64,000 bases of DNA from Paenibacillus_E qinlingensis_A (GTDB lineage Bacteria > Bacillota > Bacilli > Paenibacillales > NBRC-103111), in contig NZ_JAVDSB010000002.1 of NCBI RefSeq assembly GCF_031455095.1, positions 1-64,000 of the forward strand, in the 5' to 3' direction. Made by a program: the position numbers and the translations under genes. The notes beneath the pieces are model-generated. The model ran no database searches, was not told the origin of the DNA, and saw only the letters and a program-made list of their open reading frames with translations. The stretch's first letter is position 1. Every line of letters begins with the position of its first letter. Positions 1-9,370 of the stretch are shown one piece after another.

Positions 1-94
1 TCTCACGATGGACACCCTTGCCTTAAGCTATGGTTACTACTGCCTTCACCATTCGGGACTTGAACCCTAGAGATAGCGCCCATGCTGGGCGCAC
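1..94 (-). mobile_element. Group II intron (IIC-like), 5' end, partial
   Basis: Read on the minus strand the segment begins GTGCGCCCAGCATGGGCGC and continues with CTAGGGTTCAAGTCCCGAA, GTGAAGGCAG, AAGGCAAGGGTGTCC and CGTGAGA. These match, from memory, the start of domain I of bacterial group IIC introns such as the Oceanobacillus iheyensis intron. The intron runs off the left edge, so its reverse transcriptase/maturase and 3' end are not visible. It starts a few bases past the terminator hairpin of the neighbouring lyase gene, after TTTTTCA, the type of site that IIC introns are known to use. The exact 5' boundary rests on the GTGCG motif. Confidence 0.82.
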
Positions 95-98
95 TGAA

Positions 99-136
99 AA
101 AGTAAGAAACCTGAGTCAGCCTCAGGTTTCTTACTT
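99..136 (-). terminator. Rho-independent terminator of the first PL8 lyase gene
   Basis: A 16-bp perfect stem (AAGTAAGAAACCTGAG and its complement) around a 5-nt loop lies just after the stop codon of the lyase gene and is followed on the minus strand by TTTTTCA. The intron at 1-94 begins right after this T tract. Confidence 0.9.
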
Positions 137-141
137 AAAAC

Positions 142-3100
142 TTATGGAATGTAGCTTACTTTGGCATCATCCACACTCATTGTGCTGACGTTGCCGCCGA
201 TGGAGGAGACAAACTTGTCGACCTTGGTCACTCCGGCATAACGATAGCTCCACTGCGAGCCTCGCAGCTCGCCATTTACGTAGACATCGAACTTTTTCGT
301 CGCTGTGTTAATAATGACTTTCAGATGGTAAGGTTCTCCGTTCGCAGTCGAAGTCTGGATGTTCGTTGCCATTCCGCCGTTGTAGCCCCAAATTCTGCCC
401 TCTTGCATAATAATCTGCGCAGCTGCGCTGTTCGAGGTGAGACTGCTATCCGCGATAACCAAGGCATTTTTCCAGTTGTCATCATCCGCAATAACCGTTG
501 CTTCTGCAATGACCGTGCTGTTCGTTGGCGCAGTGAACACTTTATACGCTTCTGCTTTTCCGCTCGTCGTAGTCGTAGTCAATTTGAGGGATTTGTTCGA
601 TCCGCTCACCATCTGTACTACGCCTGTGTTCCCCGTTGCTCCGCCGTTATCGAGCACCCATCCGCTTTGTCCGTTGATGTTACCAAGCGTCAAGCTGTCG
701 AAACTTTCGTTGATGAGCGAAGTTAACGTAAGCGGCTTATACGATACTTTCACATCGTCTACGCTCATCGAGCTCGCATTACCTGCGATGGAAGTAGATA
801 TTTTATCAAGTGCAGTCAAGCCTGTATAGCGATAATCCCAGCCTGTCGCTAGCAGCGCATCGTTGACATAGACGTCGAATTTTTGTGTCGACGCGTTGAT
901 TACTACTTTAAGACGATAAGGCTGGCCATTCGTAATCCCCGTTAACACATCGGTTTTCGTGCCGCCGTTATAACCCCAAATTTTGCCTGATTGCATAACC
1001 AATTGAGCCGCATTGTTATTCGATGTCAAACTGCTATCCGAGATAATGAGTGCATTTTTCCAATTGGCATCATCCGCCGTTACGGTTGCTTCCGCTACAA
1101 TGTAACCATTTTGCGGAGCATTGAACAAACGGTAGGCCTCCGCGCTTCCACTTGCCACGCCCGTCGTTACTTTCAATGATTTTTCCGTGTTATCCGCGTT
1201 TAACGGCTGTACAACAACGGTATTCGCTGCAACACCTGCGTTGTTGAAAATCCAACCATTTTGCCCAGTAAGTGAACCAGGCAGCATGTCGTTAAAATCT
1301 TCGTTTACCGTATAACCGGCAACCGGAACGCCTGTCGACGTTGCAAAATACGCCTTAATGCTCTTGCCGCCAGCGCCATTTACATTAATCGTAAGGGTTG
1401 TCGTGCCGCCACTTGTGCTTGTCGTAATCCGTGAATCCTTATATACAACTGGTCCCAGGTTTTGCGCAATCGTCAATTGAATCGTGCCCGTATTGGAAAG
1501 CGTTGGATCCGATACGGAAACTTCTGTGCCGTTCTCGGTCGTGCTGACCATTACGGATGCTTTTTTATTACTAGTGATACCACTCACTGTTTTAACCGCA
1601 TCATTCCAGAAATTGATACCTAAAACGCCCAGTGAGTTTTCCTTTACAGCCTGTGCAGCTGTGGAATTCTCAACCACCGTAATATCTGGATTTGCCGCAT
1701 ACGTATCTACTTGACTGCTGGACTTACCAGGCAGTAGTACATACGAGTACGTGCCGTTTGTCGGATTCGTACCATGATCGAACCATAGATTCATGAAGTT
1801 GCGTGTAAAATTCGTCGTGTAATCGGTGCCTAGATTGTAATGGTTGATGCTCGACCATTGGTTTGTTCGCGCTTCGCGCAATCCCTTGATCGTAGTTGCC
1901 GTAGGGAAATAGTAACCGACATCCGAACCAGCCACACTGCCGGTCAAATGAATGCGATTGACGCCAGTCATCGTCTCGCTCCAACCGAGTGCAGACGATT
2001 TTGCTGCGCCGTTAACTGTTAGGGCATTGTTTCCGCTGCTGTTCAGCTTGCGGTTATCGACAATCGTTTCGACGACTTTACTGTCCGTGGACGTAATGCC
2101 AGCGCCTAGGTTAACAATTTCATCATCAAACATAAACCAGGATTTCTTCGCTGTCAGATTGTAGCCATTCGCTGTGTATTGCATGCCTGTTGCGCCGTAC
2201 AAGCCTGCAACTTCCGTGCCTCCGACCCAACTATTCGGATTTTTGGCATTAGCAGCAGCCGTGGTATTCTGATTCACGGTCGTACCTGGCATGCGGTAAC
2301 TATTGACGGTTGGCCAGAAGGAATCTTTGTATTGAGTCAAGTCCGAGTTATACAGATAGGTCATCCCGTCGCCGGTATGCCAACCTCTTAAATTGACTTC
2401 ATTAACAAGCTCATAATTCCCAATTCGATTGGAAGACATACTGATACCAAAAGCAAATCCCGGTCTATGGTGCACAGCTCTAGCCATACTAGGGTATTGT
2501 TTATTCATAATCAGCGGTGATCTTGGGGTAACGGATGTATCACCCTCGATTAGCTTCGCTTGGACAATATCGCTCATCATGACCAAATCCGCGTACTTGG
2601 TTGGCGATGTGGCTTCGAGCAACCATTTTTTGATCATCGATTTGTAGGCGGAACGATCGCTGGCATTGGGTGCAGACAGAGCCATTCGAACGATGGCAGG
2701 ACCGATCGCTTTAATTGAAGTTAATCCTTTATCATCGTCTCTGAATCCGGCAATACCTCTTCCTCTGACACTATCAAACATGGAGTTATTATAATAAAGG
2801 GGTTCAAACGCCGTATAAATCCATTGATAAATGTTGCTCACATCTGGATCGACAATATCCCAAGTGGACCCTGCTACGACATACATCAGCTTTGTCAAAT
2901 TATCGAGCAATGCTGTGCCATATCCTCCATTGTAAGGAATGAGTGCGGTATGTTGAATAAAGGAACCATCGCTGTACACGCCTTCTCCGGAAGTCACATA
3001 ATCAAACACCGAGCTAAGCTGGTCTCTGCCCTCCATAATTTTGGCGCTGTTCTTGACGATAATTCCGCTTTGGATTTTAATGTAGCAAGCCCACACGCGA

Positions 3101-3708
3101 TTGGCTCCCGTTAATCCAGTCCCCCAAGCAAGCGCTTGCCAATCGATAACGGCATGCCAATTGGTAATTTGCGTAGGTGTTAAACTGTCATACAACCACG
3201 TCGTGATGTTATTGATCACAAGAGGTGACGTAACCTGCCAGTCAAACCAATTGTCGTACCCTCTTTTAGGAATGCTGGTATTGTATCTGTTCGTATACAT
3301 CCAGTCCATGGCGCTGATAATATCCGTACGCAATGTTGCGTTGCCTTTAAGTGATGAACCTCTCGTTACATATGCGAGCGTCATCGACTCTAAACGTTGA
3401 TAGCTTTGGGAAACGTGTTCCGACTCCGTCGTTGTTGCCAAGTCACTCCACAGATACGTTCTGCCTGAAGCCTTATTCATCGTGTCCCAGTTCGATTGAG
3501 CACTTGCTGTAATGTTGGCGACTTTGGTGACGATGTCCGGATCATTCGTATCGTACGTCGATCCTCCTGTGGTAAAATCGTACATTTTCGCGCGCAAGGT
3601 GTCATACTCGTCTGCTGCATGGGCAGGTTGAACCGGTACTGCCACGACGTTGATTACCAGGGCTAGCACCAATACAAGCGCTTTCAAGAATAGACCTTTT
3701 TTTAACAT
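142..3708 (-). CDS. Secreted polysaccharide lyase family 8 (hyaluronate/chondroitin/xanthan lyase type), copy A
   Basis: This 1188-residue exported enzyme should cleave uronic-acid polysaccharides by beta-elimination, releasing unsaturated oligosaccharides outside the cell. A Sec signal peptide ends at AHA (residue 31). The alpha-helical catalytic domain (about 35-400) shows the PL8 set: NW at 153, catalytic Asn203 in TGANR, His253 in DGSFIQH, Tyr263 in YNGGYG, and Arg in VRGRG near 315. A beta-sandwich region follows to about 800, then two similar modules of about 190 residues, probably concanavalin-like carbohydrate-binding folds. The start has a good GAGAGGAG site. It is closely related along its whole length to the next gene, so the pair is a tandem duplication. 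It sits last in the locus, behind its own likely promoter. Hyaluronate, chondroitin and xanthan cannot be told apart here. Confidence 0.88.
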   Translation of the reverse strand: MLKKGLFLKALVLVLALVINVVAVPVQPAHAADEYDTLRAKMYDFTTGGSTYDTNDPDIVTKVANITASAQSNWDTMNKASGRTYLWSDLATTTESEHVSQSYQRLESMTLAYVTRGSSLKGNATLRTDIISAMDWMYTNRYNTSIPKRGYDNWFDWQVTSPLVINNITTWLYDSLTPTQITNWHAVIDWQALAWGTGLTGANRVWACYIKIQSGIIVKNSAKIMEGRDQLSSVFDYVTSGEGVYSDGSFIQHTALIPYNGGYGTALLDNLTKLMYVVAGSTWDIVDPDVSNIYQWIYTAFEPLYYNNSMFDSVRGRGIAGFRDDDKGLTSIKAIGPAIVRMALSAPNASDRSAYKSMIKKWLLEATSPTKYADLVMMSDIVQAKLIEGDTSVTPRSPLIMNKQYPSMARAVHHRPGFAFGISMSSNRIGNYELVNEVNLRGWHTGDGMTYLYNSDLTQYKDSFWPTVNSYRMPGTTVNQNTTAAANAKNPNSWVGGTEVAGLYGATGMQYTANGYNLTAKKSWFMFDDEIVNLGAGITSTDSKVVETIVDNRKLNSSGNNALTVNGAAKSSALGWSETMTGVNRIHLTGSVAGSDVGYYFPTATTIKGLREARTNQWSSINHYNLGTDYTTNFTRNFMNLWFDHGTNPTNGTYSYVLLPGKSSSQVDTYAANPDITVVENSTAAQAVKENSLGVLGINFWNDAVKTVSGITSNKKASVMVSTTENGTEVSVSDPTLSNTGTIQLTIAQNLGPVVYKDSRITTSTSGGTTTLTINVNGAGGKSIKAYFATSTGVPVAGYTVNEDFNDMLPGSLTGQNGWIFNNAGVAANTVVVQPLNADNTEKSLKVTTGVASGSAEAYRLFNAPQNGYIVAEATVTADDANWKNALIISDSSLTSNNNAAQLVMQSGKIWGYNGGTKTDVLTGITNGQPYRLKVVINASTQKFDVYVNDALLATGWDYRYTGLTALDKISTSIAGNASSMSVDDVKVSYKPLTLTSLINESFDSLTLGNINGQSGWVLDNGGATGNTGVVQMVSGSNKSLKLTTTTTSGKAEAYKVFTAPTNSTVIAEATVIADDDNWKNALVIADSSLTSNSAAAQIIMQEGRIWGYNGGMATNIQTSTANGEPYHLKVIINTATKKFDVYVNGELRGSQWSYRYAGVTKVDKFVSSIGGNVSTMSVDDAKVSYIP
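3673..3687 (-). promoter_or_regulatory. Possible CcpA (cre) site inside the start of PL8 copy A
   Basis: TTGAAAGCGCTTGTA matches the cre consensus WTGNAANCGNWNNCW except for one base near the 3' end. The same core TGAAAGCGCTT occurs at the matching place in copy B. It also encodes signal-peptide residues, so it could be chance retained by duplication. Confidence 0.35.
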
Positions 3709-3747
3709 AACTAACTCCTCTCATAAATAAAATGTCTTTCCGCTCGG

Positions 3748-3777
3748 ATTATACGTAGTAAATTAACGTTTGAACAA
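3748..3777 (-). promoter_or_regulatory. Likely sigma-A promoter of PL8 copy A
   Basis: On the minus strand a perfect -10 TATAAT (3748-3753) lies 18 bases from a weak -35 TTGTTC (3772-3777). It is downstream of the hairpin at 3802-3860 and about 40 bases before the start codon of copy A, suggesting that copy A can be transcribed separately. Confidence 0.5.
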
Positions 3778-3801
3778 TATACAAGATTCCTGTCAATGGA
3801 A

Positions 3802-3860
3802 AAAAGCTCCTCTACGATGAATGGATGAAGTTGCTAACCACACGATTGAAAGAGGAGCCA
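3802..3860 (-). terminator. Probable terminator after PL8 copy B
   Basis: GGCTCCTCT and AGAGGAGCT can pair on the minus strand and are followed by TTTTTT. The loop is large (37 bases), so the hairpin may be weak and let some transcription through to copy A. Confidence 0.5.
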
Positions 3861-3899
3861 TGAACTTGACTAGTTGTTAGGATTATCTACTTGAAAACC

Positions 3900-6800
3900 T
3901 TAAGGAATATAGCTCACTTGGACATTACCTACGCTCATCGAGCTGGCGTTGCCACCAATGGATGAACCCAGTCTATCCACCTTCGTCAGACCGGAATAGC
4001 GATAATTCCACTGCAAGCCAAGCAGCACGCCATTCACGTAGACATCGAACTTTTTCGTCGCTGTGTTGATGATGACTTTGAGACGGTAAGATTCACCGTT
4101 TGTCGTGGAGGTCAAAATGTTCGTTTGCGTCCCCCCGTTGTAACCCCAAATTTTTCCGTTCTGCATAATCAACTGAGCGGCAATGTTGCTCGAAGTAAGA
4201 CTGCTGTCAGAGATAACTAACGCATTCTTCCAGTTGTTATCATCTGCGGTCACGGTCGCTTCTGCAATAACTGTGCTGTTTGCCGGTGCGATAAAGGCGT
4301 GATACGCTTCGGCTTTGCCGCTGGTGGACGTTGTTGTCAATTTGGCGGATTTATTGGATCCGCTCACCGTTTGTACAACGCCTGTATTTCCCGCTACGCC
4401 ACCGTTATCGAACACCCAACCACCTTGCCCGTTCAAATTGCCAAGCGTCAAGCCGTCAAAATTCTCATCAACGAGGGAAGTTATCGTCAGCGGCTTATAC
4501 GATACTTTTACATCGTCTACGCTCATCGAGCTAGCGTTGCCGGCGATAGAGGTTGAGAACTTGTCGAGCGCAGTTATCCCCGTGAAGCGATAATTCCAAC
4601 CGGAAGCGAGCAGCGCATCATTGACGTAGACATCGTATTTTTTCGTAGATGCATTAAGGACGACTTTCAAACGGTACGGTTGGCCGCTCGTGATTCCCGT
4701 TAACACATCGGTTTTGGTGCTGCCATTATAGCCCCAAATTTTACCGTTTTGCATAACCAGTTGAGCAGCTACATTATTGGAAGTTAAGCTGTTGTCCGAA
4801 ATAATCAACGCATTTTTCCAATTGATGTCATCCGCTGTTACGGTTGCTTCCGCTGTGATGTAGCCGGTTTGAGGCGCATTAAACAGTCGGGATGCATCTG
4901 CACTTCCGCTAGTTGAAGCTGTTGTTACTTTCAGCGATTTGTCCGTAGAAGAGCCATTATCCTTCTGTACCACAACCGTATTCTCAGCAACGCCTGCGTT
5001 ATTGAAAATCCAGCCATTTTGACCTGTCAAGTCACCAAGCATCAGATCGTTGAAATCTTCGTTCACCGTATATCCGGTAACTGGAACGCCAGTAGGCGTT
5101 GCGAAATAGGCTTTGATGCTTTTGCCGCCAGCGCCATTCACATTGACAGTGAGGATCGTATTACCTCCGCTGGTACTTGTTGTAATGCGAGAATCTTTAT
5201 AAGCCACCGGCCCAAGACTTTGGGACAGTGTAAGTTGAATCGTGCCGGTATTGGCCAGCGTTGGGTCAGATACGGAAACTTCAGTTCCGTTCTCGCCCGT
5301 GCGTACTAGGACAGACGCTTTTTTGTTGCTTGTGACACCGCTCACTGTTTTGGACGCATCGTTCCAGAAGTTAATGCCTAGAATGCCCAAGGAATTTTCC
5401 TTCACAGCCTGTGCATCGGCTGAATTCTCAACTACCGTGATGTCTGGATTAGCGGCATAGGCATCTACCTGCGTGCTGGACTTGCCTGGCAGCGTTACAT
5501 AGGCATAGGTGCCATTCGTCGGATTGGTGCCGTGATCAAACCACATATTGACGTAGTTGCGTGTATAGTTCGTCAAGTATGCCGGATCTGCAGAAAGGTT
5601 AACGCTATACCAATTGTCTGTTCGTGCCTCGCGCACGCCCTTGATTGTCGCTGCTGTCGGGAAATAATACCCAACGTCTGAGCCTGCCACATTCCCAGCC
5701 AAATGAATTTTGCTCACGCTGGTCATGGTTTCACTCCAACCTAGCGCAGTTGATTTGGTCGTACCGTTGACAGTAAGCGCATTGTTGCCGCTGCTGTTCA
5801 GCTTGCGATTCTCAACTATAGACTCTACAACCTTGTTGTCTGTGGAGGTAATACCTGCTCCTAGGCTTACGATTTCGTCATCAAACTGAAACCAAGATTT
5901 CTTCGCAGACAAATTGTAGCCATTGGCGGTGTACTGCATACCCGTAGCTCCGTACAAACCGGAGATTTCCGTACCGCCAACCCAGCTGTTTGGATTTTTC
6001 GCATTCGCTGTTGCCGTTGTGTTCTGATTCACAGTCGTACCAGGTAAGCGGTAGCTGTTAACGGTCGGCCAGTAATTATCCTTGTACTGGGTCAAATCGG
6101 CATCATACAGATACGTCATTCCATCGCCAGTATGCCAGCCTTTTAGATTCTCATTATTAATGAGTTCATAATTTCCAATTTTATTGGATGACATACTAAT
6201 GCCAAATGCAAAACCAGGTCTGAGGTGGATCGCTCTAGCCATGTTAGGATATTGTTTGTTCATCACAAGCTCATCTCTCATCGTAACGGATGGATCGCTC
6301 ATGATTTGTTTCGCTTGCACGATAGAGCTGATCATAATCAGATCAGAATATTTCGTTGGAGACGTGGCTTCCGTCATCCACTTTTTAACCATTGATTTAT
6401 ACTCTGCCCGATCGTCTGCCGACGGAGCGGACAATGCCATCCTTGCTACGGAAGCTCCGAGCGCCCCCATCGACGATAAACCTAGATCATCATTTCCTTT
6501 TCTGGAAATGTTGCGTCCTTTGACCATATCCGCCATATTCGTATTATAAAATAGCGGCTCAAATGCGTTGTACACCCATTGAAAAATGTTATCAACGTCA
6601 GAATCCGTAATATCCCATGTAGAACCTGCAATGATGTACATCACCTTGGTCAAATTATCAATCAAGTTAATGCCATATCCGCCGTTATAAGCAATGAGCG
6701 CAGTATGTTGAAGAAACGAACCATCGCTATACATGCCTTCGCCAGAAGTCACATAATCAAATACGGGACTAAGCTGGTCTCTGCCTAGGATGATTTTGGC

Positions 6801-7460
6801 ACTATTCTTCACAATAATGCCACTCGTAATTTTAATGTTGCAGGCCCATACGCGATTGGCTCCAGTCAGGCCAGTGCTCCATTGAAGCGCTTGATAGTCG
6901 ATGACAGCATGCCAATTGGTAATCTGCGTCGAGGTTAAACTCGAATAAATCCAAGTTGTAATATTGTTGATGCTGAGTGGCGAGGAGATCTGCCAGTCGA
7001 ACCAGTTGTCATAACCTCTATACACGACACTCGTGTTATATCTGTTCGTGTACATCCAATCCATACCGCTAATAATATCTGCCAGCATAGCGGCGTTATC
7101 CTTAAGTGATGAGCCTCTTGTCACATAAGCTAGCGTCATGGCTTCTAACCGTGCGTAGCTTCCAGATACGTGCTCGGACTCTGTCGTTGTGGCCAAGTCA
7201 CTCCACAAGTACGTCCTACCAGCACTTTTATTCATCGTATCCCAGTTCGTCTGTGCAGCCGTCACAATATTGGCGATCTTGCCGCTGATGTCTGGATCAT
7301 TCGGATCGTAGGTCGGCCCTCCCGTGGTTAAATCAAAAACCTTTTGTCGCAAGGTGTCATACTCATCTGCCGCATAGGCAGAGTTCATTGGCAGTGCTTG
7401 TAAGGTAACTGTCATAACCAAAACCAATAAAAGCGCTTTCATAAAACGTAATTTAATCAT
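3900..7460 (-). CDS. Secreted polysaccharide lyase family 8, copy B
   Basis: This second PL8 lyase (1186 residues from the chosen start) has the same design as its neighbour: signal peptide ending near SAYA, helical catalytic domain with NWFDW, TGANR, DGSFLQH and YNGGYG, beta-sandwich region, and two C-terminal carbohydrate-binding-like modules. The start at 7460 is chosen because AAAGGGGATT precedes it closely and it begins directly with the signal peptide; an in-frame start 22 codons upstream would bury that signal. One visible active-site difference from copy A is VKGRNISR instead of VRGRGIAG near residue 320, which could change substrate or product size. The family's usual NWWD(F/Y)EIG motif reads NWFDWQISS here, so family membership is firm but the substrate is open. 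Confidence 0.87.
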   Translation of the reverse strand: MIKLRFMKALLLVLVMTVTLQALPMNSAYAADEYDTLRQKVFDLTTGGPTYDPNDPDISGKIANIVTAAQTNWDTMNKSAGRTYLWSDLATTTESEHVSGSYARLEAMTLAYVTRGSSLKDNAAMLADIISGMDWMYTNRYNTSVVYRGYDNWFDWQISSPLSINNITTWIYSSLTSTQITNWHAVIDYQALQWSTGLTGANRVWACNIKITSGIIVKNSAKIILGRDQLSPVFDYVTSGEGMYSDGSFLQHTALIAYNGGYGINLIDNLTKVMYIIAGSTWDITDSDVDNIFQWVYNAFEPLFYNTNMADMVKGRNISRKGNDDLGLSSMGALGASVARMALSAPSADDRAEYKSMVKKWMTEATSPTKYSDLIMISSIVQAKQIMSDPSVTMRDELVMNKQYPNMARAIHLRPGFAFGISMSSNKIGNYELINNENLKGWHTGDGMTYLYDADLTQYKDNYWPTVNSYRLPGTTVNQNTTATANAKNPNSWVGGTEISGLYGATGMQYTANGYNLSAKKSWFQFDDEIVSLGAGITSTDNKVVESIVENRKLNSSGNNALTVNGTTKSTALGWSETMTSVSKIHLAGNVAGSDVGYYFPTAATIKGVREARTDNWYSVNLSADPAYLTNYTRNYVNMWFDHGTNPTNGTYAYVTLPGKSSTQVDAYAANPDITVVENSADAQAVKENSLGILGINFWNDASKTVSGVTSNKKASVLVRTGENGTEVSVSDPTLANTGTIQLTLSQSLGPVAYKDSRITTSTSGGNTILTVNVNGAGGKSIKAYFATPTGVPVTGYTVNEDFNDLMLGDLTGQNGWIFNNAGVAENTVVVQKDNGSSTDKSLKVTTASTSGSADASRLFNAPQTGYITAEATVTADDINWKNALIISDNSLTSNNVAAQLVMQNGKIWGYNGSTKTDVLTGITSGQPYRLKVVLNASTKKYDVYVNDALLASGWNYRFTGITALDKFSTSIAGNASSMSVDDVKVSYKPLTITSLVDENFDGLTLGNLNGQGGWVFDNGGVAGNTGVVQTVSGSNKSAKLTTTSTSGKAEAYHAFIAPANSTVIAEATVTADDNNWKNALVISDSSLTSSNIAAQLIMQNGKIWGYNGGTQTNILTSTTNGESYRLKVIINTATKKFDVYVNGVLLGLQWNYRYSGLTKVDRLGSSIGGNASSMSVGNVQVSYIP
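7428..7442 (-). promoter_or_regulatory. Possible CcpA (cre) site inside the start of PL8 copy B
   Basis: ATGAAAGCGCTTTTA matches the cre consensus except at one position and lies within the first codons, a place where cre sites can block elongation. It is also the coding sequence for MKALL. Confidence 0.35.
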
Positions 7461-7487
7461 TAATAATCCCCTTTCATATTTAAAATT

Positions 7488-7524
7488 GCTTCCTTCCCGA
7501 ACATATTCGCTGCAGGAAGGAAGC
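7488..7524 (-). other. Intercistronic hairpin between binding-protein gene and PL8 copy B
   Basis: GCTTCCTTCC and GGAAGGAAGC form a perfect 10-bp stem in the gap between the two genes. The tail AATTTTAA is not a clean T tract, so it may stabilise the upstream binding-protein mRNA or terminate partially rather than stop all transcription. Confidence 0.5.
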
Positions 7525-7571
7525 ACATGATGAACTACTTGTATGAATTTATCATTCTTAATTTATAATTC

Positions 7572-9245
7572 TTATTTCGTCAACAATTTATAGTAATCTT
7601 TGGTGTAAATAACGTCTTTTTTGTTATCTGCATAGGCTTTTGTTAAGAAGTCATCGACTTTCTTACCGCCGCCTTTTTCCCAAGCGTCTTGCGCATCTTT
7701 CATCGCTTGATCAACTGTATAGCTTGTGCCACCAACAACTGCTTTTGTATAGATGTTTGTTAGCGTGTTCTTCAATGTGTTCTTGATCACTGTCAGATCT
7801 TCCGTCAATGTTACTGGAAGCACGACTTCGGACGTTGTAGGACGATCCGCTGTAATGTAAGCAGCCCTTGCTTGCTTTACTAATTCAGTATACGCTTTAT
7901 CAAGTGGCTTCGAAGGATCCAGTGTATTCGTATAATCTACACATTTACCCATTGTGCCTGTCTGAGACATCATTTGGAAATCGCCATTCCAATTGAGTTC
8001 TTTCTTGTTTTTCTCCGTATCAATCGGTTTCGGACAGCCATCAACTAATTTATAGTGAACGCCTTCCATACCGTACATTAATGTTGTTTGAACCTCTGGT
8101 TGCATCAACCAATCAACATATTTTACAACAGCTTCTACGTTCTTCGCTGTAGCATTAATGGCAGTCGTAAATTGCATCGGTACAGCGCCTGCAGGTGAGA
8201 ATTGACCAAATTCAGATTTTGGAAGAGGTATAACTGTCACTTTTGCATCTGGATTATTTTTCATCAACGCAGTGTAAACATCGTATCCTTTAATTCCTTC
8301 AATTACATCAGAACCATAAATACCAAGCTTACCGTTTACCCAATCCTGCTTTGCTTTCTCCATGTTTTTATCTGTGAACGTATCTTTATCAACAGTGCCA
8401 GCATCATAAAGCGCTTTTCTGTATGCTAAATCTGCTTTTGGACGATCCCATGTTCGTACATATTGATCATTGATCAGATGATAGGACGTGATCATCGGCA
8501 ATGTCTCATCACTCGCTTGATATAATTGGAAGAATGCATCCACATCATAGAAAGTCGAACCAAGTGTATCCTTTTTGCCATTTCCATCAGGATCTTGCTC
8601 AGTAAATGCTTTGGCAACTTGGAGATATTCCTCCGTTGTTTTTGGAACTGGAAGTTTCAATTTATCTAGCCAATCCTGGCGAACCATCACATAATGGTTG
8701 GCTGTAAATGGCAATGTGCGACCCATGAAGTACGTTTTTCCATTAAATCTCGTTAATTTCTGCAAAGACTCATTGCCAGCAATCACTTTTTTGTAATTCG
8801 TGGAATACTTCGCAATCGCATCATCGAGAGGAATAATTTGCCCCTTTGCCGCCAAATCTTTCATATATGGATTCGAGAATTCCATAACTAAGTCAGGAGC
8901 TTGACCTGAAGCGAATAATACGTTCCACTTCTCGGAAGAGTTTGTACGTGGGACTGGGATAAACTCAACTTGTACAGGTGCATTCTCGTTAATCCACTTC
9001 GTCCAACGGTTATTTGTAATCGTGCCTTCGCCTTCAGGTACGTTGTTGCGATCGTAAATGGAAACTGTGATTTTAGGTTTAGGACCAGCTGGTTTCGCAC
9101 TTGCCGCAGCTGTGCTTGCAGCGCCTGGCGTCGTCGTTGCGGTATCTGTCTTCTTATCGGATGCACAAGCTGTTAGAAGTGCTGTGCTTGAGAGTACAAG
9201 AGCTAAGGATACGGACGTTGCTTTCATTTTGCTAATTTTCTTCAT
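7572..9245 (-). CDS. ABC transporter substrate-binding lipoprotein (LplA/YtcQ type)
   Basis: A 557-residue lipid-anchored binding protein. The signal peptide ends in the lipobox LTAC with Cys27 as the lipidation site, followed by a Ser/Ala/Thr-rich linker to about residue 55 and a family 1 solute-binding fold; the segment DPDGNGKKDT is the calcium-loop-like signature common in this Paenibacillus group. It lies directly after two permease genes and before two PL8 lyases, so it probably captures unsaturated uronate oligosaccharides made by those lyases. GGGGTGA precedes the ATG at suitable distance. As is usual for LplABC systems no ATPase is encoded here; a shared MsmX-like ATPase elsewhere would be needed. 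The ligand is inferred only from neighbours. Confidence 0.88.
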   Translation of the reverse strand: MKKISKMKATSVSLALVLSSTALLTACASDKKTDTATTTPGAASTAAASAKPAGPKPKITVSIYDRNNVPEGEGTITNNRWTKWINENAPVQVEFIPVPRTNSSEKWNVLFASGQAPDLVMEFSNPYMKDLAAKGQIIPLDDAIAKYSTNYKKVIAGNESLQKLTRFNGKTYFMGRTLPFTANHYVMVRQDWLDKLKLPVPKTTEEYLQVAKAFTEQDPDGNGKKDTLGSTFYDVDAFFQLYQASDETLPMITSYHLINDQYVRTWDRPKADLAYRKALYDAGTVDKDTFTDKNMEKAKQDWVNGKLGIYGSDVIEGIKGYDVYTALMKNNPDAKVTVIPLPKSEFGQFSPAGAVPMQFTTAINATAKNVEAVVKYVDWLMQPEVQTTLMYGMEGVHYKLVDGCPKPIDTEKNKKELNWNGDFQMMSQTGTMGKCVDYTNTLDPSKPLDKAYTELVKQARAAYITADRPTTSEVVLPVTLTEDLTVIKNTLKNTLTNIYTKAVVGGTSYTVDQAMKDAQDAWEKGGGKKVDDFLTKAYADNKKDVIYTKDYYKLLTK

Positions 9246-9370
9246 ATGAATAAGTCACCCCTCATGTTATGTACGTGCAATTTTTAAGATAACCCCAATA
9301 TTTTCATATCCTTGTACAGCTAAGCCTACCATGTTTCGCGCTGCACATCACTCCTTTCAAAGAATTACCA

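Noticed and set aside
142..3708. Several long plus-strand frames opposite the PL8 genes (for example 325-726, 437-829)
   Set aside because: They are antisense shadows of a gene with full PL8 motifs and have no start signals.
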